Made by a program: the position numbers and the translations under genes
The notes under the pieces: model-generated
The model's input: the letters and a program-made list of their open reading frames with translations, nothing else
Told to the model about the DNA's origin: nothing
Databases searched by the model: none
In this document: positions 1 through 10,021 of the stretch, piece by piece
Layout: each line of letters opens with the position of its first letter
Position numbering within the stretch: position 1 is the stretch's first letter
Assembly (NCBI GenBank): GCA_035236585.1
Contig: CP141126.1
Coordinates: forward strand, 9,065,001-9,129,000
Direction of reading: 5' to 3'
Source of the DNA: Warburgia ugandensis
Taxonomy: Eukaryota > Streptophyta > Magnoliopsida > Canellales > Canellaceae
Length of the DNA: 64,000 nt

Positions 1-650
1 TCTTGGCTAAGAAGAAGGGACATCCTTGAGTAATGTGCTTAATTGCTTTCATGGAAAAAATAACACATGCTCTAGAATAATCCTTTCTTCCTTGGAGGGT
101 GAAAGTGTCTCCATTAGGTAGGGTAAAAGTGACACGTTTCTGACGACAATCAACAAAGCCTTGATGAAAGGCTAGCTAGTCCATACCTAGGATGATGTCA
201 AAGTCATTCATATCTAGGTGGATAAGATTGGCATGTAGCAAATGGTCCTTAATCAAAATGGGGACATCCTGGAGATAAGAATAGGTGGGAAGTGCCTGGC
301 CTACAGGAGTCATGACTTTTAGAGTGAAGTCTAGGTCCTGTGGTATAATGTCCAAGGATGATGCAAATTCCCGGGATATGAAAGAATGAGTGGAGCCTGT
401 ATCAAATAGAACTTTAGCAGGTGTATCAGAGATAGAAAGAATACCTTCAACAACTGCATTTGAAGCTTGGGCTTGACTGGAAGTGAGGGCAAAGACACGT
501 CCTTGGCTTTTTGGAACTTGATTTGCTTTACGCTCTTGTACTTTCCTTTTTGGACAGTTACTAGAAAAATGCCCTAATTCTCCACAACTATAGCAAGTGA
601 TGTTGAAAGTGGGACATGGTTTGCCTGGATGATTTCTGTTACACCTAGGG
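1..650 (-). other. Zinc knuckle and aspartic protease region of family A element (partial)
   Basis: On the minus strand this stretch encodes a CCHC-type zinc knuckle (near 555-600) and then a retropepsin-like stretch with the catalytic D-T-G-S motif near 385-420, followed by sequence typical of the protease to reverse-transcriptase linker. The order gag, zinc knuckle, protease is that of Ty3/gypsy elements. The reverse transcriptase, RNase H and integrase would lie beyond the left edge. Confidence 0.75.
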
Positions 651-658
651 CATGCCTT

Positions 659-1495
659 CTAGTCTAGTCTTCTTCCTTTGTTTTCAAACAGCTTCTTGAA
701 AGGTGGCCTAGGTCCAGATGACTGAAAGGGTCTCTTTCCTTTGTTCCTCATGGTGTTGATGTTCTTAGTTTCTCTTATTGCCTGGTTCCTTTGATAATCT
801 TTTTCGTATAGGGAGGCCATCTCTACTGCCTTGGCTACGGTGGAAGGTTGGAAACCTAGAACTCTGTTCCTGAGTCCTGGGTTGAGTCCATCTACAAATC
901 TTTCAGCCGCATCTTCCTCATCAGCACAAGCACGTGGTGCAAATCTTCGGAGGCTGATGAATCTACTTTCATACTGTTGGACAGCCATATTTCCTTGTTC
1001 TAAGTCCATAAATTCCTTTTCCTTCTGTTTCCTTATATGTTTAGGATAATATTTGTCGTTAAAGACCTTTTTAAACTCTTCCCATCCTATTGTTTCTTGC
1101 TGATCAAAATAAGTTCTTTCCGCTGTTTCCCACCAAAAGGTAGCCTCTCCCCTAAACACAAATGTGGCCATGGGTAATTTTCTTTCTTCAGTTATGTTCA
1201 TGGCCTTAAATATCTTTTCAATATCAATTAACCATTTTTCAGCTGTGGATGCTTCATCTTCTCCTGTGAATGAGGGAGCTAGTTTCTGAAACCTTTCTAA
1301 CTGAACCTCAGTCATATCTATTGCTTTATTAGGGGAAGGATCTCGGGGGGTAGGAGTTTGGCTCTGACTATTCATGTATTGTCCCATGTTCTGTAAGAAT
1401 TGTTGGAATAACTCAGCCATCCCGTTGCCCGACCCAGCGGAGTCCACTGGTGGGGCTTCAGGTCTTGGAGCATTGCTTCCCTTCTTCCTAAGCAT
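659..1495 (-). CDS. gag: gag (capsid) open frame of family A retroelement
   Basis: An open frame of 278 codons with the pattern of a plant Ty3/gypsy Gag. A Gln/Pro-rich N-terminus is followed by the retrotransposon gag domain at about residues 65-235 (seen: FQKLAPSFTG near residue 68, WLIDIEKIF, GEATFWW, W-EEFKKVFNDKYYP, QYESRFISLRRFAP) and then a basic tail. Gag packages the element RNA into cytoplasmic particles. A CCHC zinc-knuckle region and protease follow further left on the same strand. It belongs to the element whose 5' LTR lies at 1926-7507. It is open over its whole visible length; whether the element is active cannot be judged because the rest lies outside the window. Confidence 0.9.
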   Translation of the reverse strand: MLRKKGSNAPRPEAPPVDSAGSGNGMAELFQQFLQNMGQYMNSQSQTPTPRDPSPNKAIDMTEVQLERFQKLAPSFTGEDEASTAEKWLIDIEKIFKAMNITEERKLPMATFVFRGEATFWWETAERTYFDQQETIGWEEFKKVFNDKYYPKHIRKQKEKEFMDLEQGNMAVQQYESRFISLRRFAPRACADEEDAAERFVDGLNPGLRNRVLGFQPSTVAKAVEMASLYEKDYQRNQAIRETKNINTMRNKGKRPFQSSGPRPPFKKLFENKGRRLD

Positions 1496-1569
1496 CTGTA
1501 ATCACAAGGTAATTCACCAAACCTTAGTTTGTGTTATCCTATTACCCCTTATTCTTTCATGGATGAAAC

Positions 1570-1895
1570 TTGATTATAAGTTATTCTCCTCATAACTCGG
1601 CATTATGTGGAGATTTTAAATCTCATCCAAAATTTGAAGGTTGTATATCATAGCATCTGGATTTCAAATATGAAAACTATTATTCAAAACTCCAACAAAA
1701 AGGCATTATGTGGAGATTTTAAATCTCATAGGAGAAAAACTATAATAATCTTTTGTAAAAGATTTCAACTCGTTTTTTGTTGAAAAATCATCCAAACAAG
1801 GTTCCTATGTTAATGTTTTAGGATTCCATATTAAAATTTTTGACTCCAACAAACAATGTATTATATGGGATTTTAAATCTCATCGATGAAAAGCT
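1570..1895. repeat. Three diverged repeats in the family A leader
   Basis: A motif of about 30 bp, (ggc)attatgtggagattttaa continuing to atctcat, occurs near 1598, 1692 and 1854, each flanked by similar AT-rich sequence. The repeats lie between gag and the 5' LTR, in the untranslated leader. Confidence 0.7.
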
Positions 1896-1925
1896 CCGAT
1901 CGTTTTCTACAGCAAGATACAAAAC

Positions 1926-4900
1926 TGTTACGACCCGGGTTTTTATATGATGCAATTTTGATAAACAGGCGAGATCTCTTGTTTTATAAGTATGAAATGC
2001 ATGAAAATCTTTTTGATTTTGGAAAACAATCTTTCATAAAAACCCTGAGTGTCAAAACACATTATCAAATTGTCTAGCCATGGAAAAGTTTAAAATCAAC
2101 ATTATTCCCAAGAAAGTGTTAGTCACTGCCCCAGCTATTAGAGAGTAACTACAATCAAGTAACATTGAAAGATAAGGTAGGGGTTTTACTTACTTGTACT
2201 TAGTCTGGGTGGTTCTTAGCACAAGCGTTCTTTGCCCTTAAGTATTTACTTGGTGTCTAAAAAAATGTTGAGGATTGGGTGAGTATATACTATACTCAGT
2301 AGGAGCCTATCACTACTAGTTTTATAATACATGAGATGTTTTAAAATCATATGCTCATTCAAAACATGTGTATGCTTGAATACTCAAGTGCAACATCGAT
2401 ATTAAAATCCATTGTTAAACTGAAATACTAACGACTTAAAAGATCATATAATCCAAAATCGAAAGTATCATATACATATGTATCATAACATCATGATATG
2501 CATAAGATGCTTTATAGAATCCAACTCATGGATCTCTAGTATGGTATGGTCGACCAACCTCATATCATGCTATATGCAATGCACATAAATCACCAAACCA
2601 TAGGGTCCACTATGCCCACGACTTCCTCACCGTGTGGTCCCCGGGTACCTGAGGACACTCGGTCATAGCCTCCATGGGGCCTATGACACATCGACCTAGT
2701 GCCGTGACACCAGTGGTAGCTCCCTGTACCACATGCAATCGAACATAGGGACTTGTCTCTTTTTGAGCGTGGTACCCATCCACCTAATAGTGGTAGAGGC
2801 CGGGTGGCCAACCCAGACCCCTTGGCATAGCACTCACGGGCTTACTAGCCCAAATCACATAAAATCAAATAAGCCAAAATCTCTTTTCAAAACCTGTCCT
2901 CTTTGGGTCCCTTACAACTGCCTGGCCCTCGGCACTCCAGTGTCTTTTGGCAACCCTCAAGGACATGCAATCTTTGCAAGTACTTAAATCATGCAATGTA
3001 TGCACTTGTTTGCAACACATATATATGCATAATGTATATGCAATCATTTTACAAAACATGTCTATGTACAAAGCATTTATCATGCATGCTGAATTAAGTC
3101 ATGCTAAACAAGTCATATATTTAAAACATACATTCTCAAACACAATAATAGTTCTTTTAAAAGAATCTAATAGTGATAGAGCACCTACCTGGCTAGGTTG
3201 CACTAACCCTTTTGTCCTCGGACGCTCCTGATCATGGTTTGGGGAATCAAGGTTAGTTTGGCCTATCTTTTATGGGTTTTAAAGTAATTGGTCTTATTAC
3301 TTAGGCATTAGGGGTCCATCCCTATGCCTATGGGTGTCCTAAGGTCCTAATTGGGCCTTGGTATCCTCAGTTTTTCAAAGTTCTAGTGGCCACGCACCAT
3401 CATCCTATTCTAAGGGTCATGCCCACCTTTGATTGAGCCTTGATCAGGGATTTTATAGTTTGTATGTATCCGCGTCATCGACACGGACACAACGCCTTTT
3501 GCGGTGCCTCAATTGGAGCTCTAGATCTCAAGTTATAAGCGTTTTAGTGTCGCACGTACATAGAGTCTTAAGAATGAAAAAAAACGAAATGCTAGAGCGC
3601 TGCGCGATTGCGTCGTGCGCCTTGGCTTCCTTAAGGAACGAAAAACCTGCAGCGCTAGTGCACTGCGCGTCTGCGGCGTGCGCCTCAGCGGGCATGTCTA
3701 TAGATGCACCGGGTTTTCTGCCCAACTGTCCCTTTTGCGGGTGCATCCCTGAACGCGCCCGTTTGGTTTTTCAAACCGCGGTCGACGTGGGACGATGTGT
3801 GACATTCCTATTGGATCGTCTTGTTCGTTGGGGAACCGGGGTGTCCTCAGGACACCCTGGTTCGACCTTATCGAACCAATGCATCCTAGGGGACGTCCCT
3901 GGGTCCTTGGTGAGTCTCCAAGGCTCCATTTTGCATGGTTTTTCATGCAAAAACCTAGGGAAATTGTTCTTAGAACTATGGTGGAGATGGGTTTTAAGCG
4001 ATCTCAGACATATCTGGCTCGTTGTTGGGTTTTTCTCCTTGTTTTTCCCTCTTGGTCACTGCTCCACGACTGGTTTTTCTTCAACATTTTTGTAACACCC
4101 CAGATTTTTAAGACATTGTTTTTAAAATAATAATGGCATTTTAAATAAGAGCATTTGGGATCCCATGAGAAAAGATTTATTCAACATTTTACTAAACCTA
4201 TCTTAAAACTCCGGGTGTTAGTTTTCCTTTATCAAAATGGCGTACATGTAATTTAAACATAAATAAATAATCCGTGTATAAATCAACGTCAAATAAATAG
4301 GTGCCTTTATTTTAAATCAAATAAACGTCTAAAAGACAATAATAATATGGCCCAGGGTCTATCCATCATAACATCCCATATAAATGTCCAACATATGTCC
4401 AAAGATCTAAATCACATCCAATTATAAAGTATGCAGTCCATAATAAATTTTAAATGATAATCCACTCTAATGACTCACATTACTCTCTAAAACTATAGGG
4501 AAAACTAGTCTTCAGCAGCTCTCAAGGTTTATCAACGGCTTTTCCTTTCCTGGTGTCACGCTCGAGATCTAAGGCATTGCAAAATAAAGCAATGCCTCAG
4601 CAAGCTATCGCTTGTGTAGGTACATAGACAATAATGTAATAAATGAAAGAAATAATGAACAATACTGATGAAAAATCTAACATTTATGAAAATAGTGATA
4701 TCATAATGCCATGTTCAATAAATGCCAATTTATTCGATATGCTAAAACATAAAATTCAAGGAGTTAAAATATGACATGAATCAATAAAATGGAGCATACA
4801 ACCAGAATAAGGGCACCCTAAGGTAATGGGTCCCACTACATCGCACTAACATCCCTGATCAGGAGTACACGTAGTCAACCTCTGAGTGTCGTCATACCCA

Positions 4901-7507
4901 GGCATATCATCCATAACCATGCTCATCATACATGCACACATAACAAGAATATGAGCCATCATGCTGCAGTAGCAACCCTCCATGGGTATCAACCACCGCC
5001 GCTCCCCGTCGACACCATAACGGGAGACTTAGCGTCTGTCCCCATGGAAAGGCTCAGACTGGTAGTTTGGACTATCCATGTTACCAAACCCCTACCGAAT
5101 GCCATCTATGGGCAGGTGTCTATCATATCACAAACTCATCACATCATAATCTCGGAAGGTGGGTGGCCGGCCCTATCCCTCCTAGCATGACGCCCACCAG
5201 GCGAGAGCACCCGTCATCAAATATAAAACACGGAAATCATATGTATATGCTAAAACTCAAGAGCACTTATAGCTTGCAATCCCCAAGACATGCCCCTCAT
5301 CCTGTGGTTAGCCTATAAAAGGGCCAGCTAATAAGCCTCTATTCTCATTTCCATGTAAATCCATGCATTTTCTATATATATATAATAAGAAATAAGTCTC
5401 TAATTAAGTATAACTAATTAACATCATGCTTGTAAAAGTATTTTAAATAAGTTTATTCAGTAAAAGATTTTATTTTGGAATAACCATCTTGTACTCAATG
5501 TTGCATAAAATACACAGTAAATAAGAATTGCAATTTAAAACACGATCACACATGATGCTATGTTTAAACATGGTTTAAAATCAAGGCAAAACATTAGTTG
5601 TCGTCACCTACCTCAGTGTGAGACTACTAGCTTGCTAATAACTCCCTTTAACTGGTATATTCAGGTGCACCTGTACATGTCACATCACTATTTTAAAATT
5701 TTTCTAAATAAAAAGTGGTCATTTCTAAGTTTTTAAGTTAAAACTAGGTCTGCGTCGTCAATACGGTCACAACACCTCTTTCGGATCGTGATTTGGACCT
5801 CTCTAGCTCCCAAAAATCAAGTTTTAGTGAAAACTACCCTCAAATGGGGCTTGCCGGACCACCATAAGGTGGTTTATATCGGCGGCGCCCTTTTTCGTCG
5901 GTTTACACCGGCGTATACCGGCGCACGAAGACGCAGACGCTGCACGGGACCCGCGCCGTGCATCACGGTCGTCAGGACACGCCGCGTCCCGGCCCTGCCA
6001 CGACTGCCAATTGGCTTCTCCCCCGCACGCAAGCGGCGCTGCGCACGCGTGCAACGACGACGTCTTGTGACGTCGTCCCTCGAGCGTCACCGAGTGCGTC
6101 CTGGCGTTAGCGCCAGGGCGCCGACGTCGAAGAAGACGACTGGATTCCGGTCGCCTCCGGCGAAGCTAGAGAGCTCCGTTTTGCGTGATTTTTTCGCCAT
6201 TTTCTTCAGAATTCTCTCTAGAATTCATTTATGCCCTCCTTTTGCACTGATTTTTTCAAAAACCATGGTTTTTAAATGATTTTTCCCAAGTTCCTAAAAT
6301 CATCCCTAGGTACTGGTTTTTGGGTTTTCTGGAGAAATCCACCGTTGGATCACTCCCAAATTTAAAGGGTATGCTCTTAGGTCTTTTGTGCACTAGTTGG
6401 ACGGTGCAATTTTCAAACGGACTAGGTTTGATCCATGAAATCATGCTCCAATAGTAGCGTGCACACAGTTTCCCAAAAATCTGATTTTTCCTAATTTTTT
6501 AAATGTTTTTCTATTTAATAAATACGAAAAACATAGGTTTGAGGCTTACTTTGCACCTGGCCGGAGTTGCTCGTGTTGCCGGGGCTCCACTCGCAGGAAA
6601 ATCCAAGTTTTGTAGGGCTAGGGTTTTGCGTAAAAACTCAAAGAAAACGCTCAAAGTGGAGCGTTTTGGCTCCTAGAGGAGCATAGATATAGGGTTTTAG
6701 AGTCTTGGGGAAGAGAAACTCTTCCCCACACGTCTCTTTCCACATCTCCCCAGCGATTTTTCCGACACTGGTAGAGAAGTGTGGAAGACGGGGGTGCCAT
6801 TATCAATTTGGACCCCTGTCTAACACGTCTCTATCAAATGACCAATTTGCCCTTACAACTTTGACGACTCATAACTCCCTCGTTTGAGCTCCGTTTTTCG
6901 CGTTCTTGGTGGCGTTGGACTTGTATCGACGAGCACTTTCAAATTATTATGTTTTCAGGAAAAAATTTCATCCATAAATTTTTATTTTTATTTATTTAAT
7001 AATTTCCTATTTTATCCTAAATTTTAAGGATATTTCAATTTTGGGCTTCCATTAAAGGCGCCCAAGAGCTATATTATAGAGCTAAGAGAGGGTTCTGGAG
7101 GGGGCTCTCACCGCCTTTGAATGGAGGTGGAGAAACCTCCAGAATAGCGGTGATTTCTCCTCCAATTACTGCTGTTCTATAACCCTCTAGAGGTTGAAGA
7201 TGAAGGGGTGCCCATATCAAAACGGGCCCCTGTGTTTTTGCAGAGTAAATTCGTTTTTTAATAAAATTACATTTTTGGCCCTGAACTTCAAAGGGCCATA
7301 ACTTGCTCATTTTAACTCTGTTTTGGGTGATTTTGGTCTCGTTGGATTCCTTTTTCTGAGACGCATCTAATGGAACCATTTTTAGGACCAAATTCCTGGG
7401 TTCAGTCAATGTAAATAGTGAAATGACTAAAATGTCCTTATCTTCAAAAACTGATCTTTTCATTGCTTAACTTGGAATTTCAATATTACAAAATTGGAGT
7501 CATTACA
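1926..7507 (-). repeat. Family A 5' LTR (A1), split by solo LTR B1
   Basis: On the plus strand the LTR reads TGTTACGACCCGGG at the left end and GGAGTCATTACA at the right end, giving TG...CA termini. Without the inserted B1 and one 5-bp target copy it is about 2,630 bp, close to the 2,609 bp of the uninterrupted copy at 60046-62654. Next to gag, on the upstream side of a minus-strand element, it is the 5' LTR. Open frames inside it (for example 3433-4095) match LTR sequence and are not genes. Confidence 0.9.
4091..7037 (-). mobile_element. Solo LTR B1 (family B) inserted in LTR A1
   Basis: A 2,947-bp LTR with TGTAACACCCC at the left end and GGATATTTCA at the right end, flanked by the 5-bp target duplication ATTTT (4086-4090 and 7038-7042). 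The equivalent empty site is readable in LTR A2 near 62185, where the sequence runs straight through (caacgttttgggctgcc). No internal coding region is present, so it is a solo LTR left by LTR-LTR recombination. The same family occurs inverted at 56603-59582. Strand is inferred from sequence blocks shared with family A. Confidence 0.92.
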
Positions 7508-8830
7508 AAAACCATTTGTGAGCACCTCTTTAGTCCTTAAGCAATTGTTTCTTTCAGTTTGATGTTCTGACAAATCTGGTAAAATCTATATCATCCAAAG
7601 AAAAGAAATCTTGCAAATTTTATTCTAAAACATCATAATATATTTTATGGGTGAAATTTTTTCTAATAGTTTAAGGACTAATCTATAAAAACAAATTTGT
7701 AGGGACCAAAGTGCAATAAAACATTAGTTAAGAGTGGTAAATTTCACCTCTCCCAAAATTGAAACTTTGAAAAAAGAGAAAGAAAAAAAGAAGTCAACTT
7801 TGATTTATTATATGATAGTTCTATGGCATAAAGCAATATTTGACTCAAATAGTAACGTGTGGAATTCAAACCTACTTTATAATCCCAATCATTCGTCATC
7901 CTACCATGCATCCTCACTAAGTTATGCCTCTATCTACTAGTTTTGTTAAACAAAAGGATAAATAAAACACAATTAATATTAAAAGGATAAAGAAATTGAT
8001 GATTTTTCAAAGCAATCATCCATCGGGCCTCCTTTTGGTCGAATTCAAGAAACACAGCTGCTAAAACATTCACTTGCCATTTCTTCCTTACATTTATTTT
8101 ATTATCTATTGTATATTGAAGCAAAAAGGTCATGCACCTAACTTTTCACTCCTTTAACATGCAACACTTTTTCCATTTATCTTTTTTCTCTTTTAATTGA
8201 ACATTTATAAGTTTTTTTAGTTTCTTTTTCTTTTTCCTCCCACCTTGATTGCTTTCATTTAAGATAATACTCTCACTTGCCATTCCTTTATTTCTATTTT
8301 CTAATTACCATCATTAATTATTTTCGAACTCTTAAAAGACCATTCCACTTTATTAAATATAATTTAAAGAATGACAATTAAAGGACAAGTCTCTCCCTCT
8401 CTATAAATCATACTCTCTATTCTTTTGACATAATACACCTTTATCATTTATGTTTTCTCTCTTTTTTGAAATCTTTTTTAAAAAAATTTCTTCTTATCTT
8501 AATTGCTTCTTTTAATGAAATACAACTCTATCATTCCTTTATTTATGTTCTATATTCTAACTACCATCCTTAATTATTTCTAGACTCTAAATAACCCTTT
8601 CATCAATAAAAAAATTTCCCATTTCTAACAAATGGTCTTTCTCTGAAAATTTATTGATTAGAATTTTGCCCCATCTTTTTTAAAGTTTTTTCAATGACCT
8701 TAACCTAGTATGATTACTAAAACTCTAGGTTGAGTGGGTATTGAAAAGGTTTGACTGACTTGAATACTGGGTCCTCGACTTAGTTTTCAAGATGATGAAT
8801 TTTAAGCTTAAAGTGGGATTGCTAGTAGCC
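7508..8830. other. AT-rich intergenic stretch, no gene seen
   Basis: About 1.3 kb of AT-rich sequence with homopolymer T and A runs and only short, compositionally random open frames. I see no protein similarity, RNA gene or clear repeat structure here. Confidence 0.6.
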
Positions 8831-8836
8831 TCAAAT

Positions 8837-8930
8837 GACAAATCCATGCTCTTCTCAATCTTAATAAACAATCAACCAAAAGTGACAAATCCATGCTCTT
8901 CTCAATCTTAACAAATGATCAACCAAAAGT
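8837..8930 (+). repeat. 47-bp tandem duplication inside the LINE
   Basis: Two adjacent near-identical units, 8837-8883 and 8884-8930, both starting gacaaatccatgctcttctc. They lie at the left edge of the recognisable LINE reverse transcriptase. Confidence 0.85.
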
Positions 8931-9055
8931 CATTTTTAGAAGTTCTAGAGGAGGAAGGCAAGGTGACCCCATTTTCTCCTACATTTTCATTGTCGTTGCT
9001 GAAATCTTTAATAAGTTGATAGAAAGAGCAATGAAATCTTTAACAAGGGCCTATA

Positions 9056-9140
9056 AGGCTGTGTATTATAGGCCCTTGTGGTCCGCCCCTTTCTTGACCC
9101 TGCATATGCGAAAGCTTCGTGCATTAGGGCTGTCCCCCTA
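9056..9140 (+). repeat. Au SINE, 3' fragment
   Basis: Matches the 3' half of the Au SINE family (ctttatagg-cccttgtggtccgcccc type core, then cttcgtgcattagggctg). The 5' tRNA-related half is missing. It sits inside the LINE reverse transcriptase region. Confidence 0.75.
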
Positions 9141-9559
9141 AAGGCAATCAAATACAATTTATATCAAGTTTTTAAGGTATCTAATGAGAGCCTTGTCCTC
9201 TGTCGTCTATTGTATGCGGTTAATACTATGATGATTGGGGCAGAAGAACAAGGGAAGAATCAAGGCTATTCAAAAAGTATACAAATTAAGTTCAAGACAA
9301 AAGGGGAATTTGGAGAAATTAGAATTATATGACATCAACATTGAAGAAGGTTCTTATTCCAGTCTATGCTACCGGGTCTTTAGTACTGTGGGTTGCCACT
9401 TTCTAGTGGGAGACCTTATTCTACTCTTTGGGAGCTAGCTATTCAGTAGTATCTAAGCAAGCTCTCTAATTGGAAAAGAGCTATACTATTTAAGGGTGAC
9501 TCTTTAATGCTCATCAAAGCCCAAATTTCCAATGACAGGTTTTGGTGATTTTCAATGAA

Positions 9560-9736
9560 GGGGAGCCTTGGGGCAGTGGTAAAAGTTATCGTCGTGTGAC
9601 CTTGAGGTCACGGGTTCAAGGTATGAAAACAGCCTCTTGCAAAATGCAAGGTAAGGCTATGTACTTTAGGCCCTTGTGGTCTGCCCCTTCCCCATACCCC
9701 ACATAGGCGGGACCTTCATGCACTGGGACTGCACTT
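9560..9736 (+). repeat. Au SINE, near full length, in the LINE
   Basis: About 177 bp, starting ggggagccttgg with tRNA-like A-box and B-box (gggttcaagg) segments and ending at the gcactgggactgc tail. This is the tRNA-derived Au SINE structure. It splits the LINE, which resumes at about 9740. Confidence 0.88.
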
Positions 9737-10021
9737 TAGGTGTTGGTGATTAATAGAATAGAACAAATCCGAAGAAACTTATTGCGGAGGTGAGGAGAAG
9801 AAAAAATAGAATACATCTAGTTGTTGCTTGGAAAAACGTTTGCAAATCCAAGGAAATGGGGAGTCTCGGTGCTCATAAGTTTAAAGAAGTGAATCAAACA
9901 CTACCATGTAAGTGCCATTAGAGATTTGCAAATGATTCTAATCTCTTGTGGAGGGATCCAATAAGAAGTGGATACCTCAAAATGACTAATGGATTCAAGA
10001 GGAGAATTCTAGAGGTTGAAG

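Larger units (their letters stand above)
1..7507 (-). mobile_element. Family A Ty3/gypsy LTR retrotransposon, 5' portion (runs off left edge)
   Basis: Minus-strand element entering from the left edge: 5' LTR at 1926-7507, leader at about 1500-1925, gag at 659-1495, then zinc-knuckle and aspartic-protease coding sequence in about 1-650. Long LTRs and the gag type suggest the chromovirus Tekay/Del lineage; that placement is inference. The internal part visible here looks well preserved. The LTR is interrupted by a solo LTR of another family. A second copy of the same LTR lies at 60046-62654. By eye the two differ by roughly 5-10 percent in compared stretches, but they come from separate insertions, so this does not date either one. 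No clear tRNA primer site was recognised next to 1926. Confidence 0.88.

Noticed and set aside
3433-4095. 220-aa plus-strand open frame
   Set aside because: It lies wholly within LTR A1 on the strand opposite to the element, and the matching part of A2 has different frames. No domain is visible.
5788-6279. 163-aa Arg-rich open frame
   Set aside because: Produced by the GC-rich segment of solo LTR B1; the homologous segment in B2 has other frames. Not a gene.
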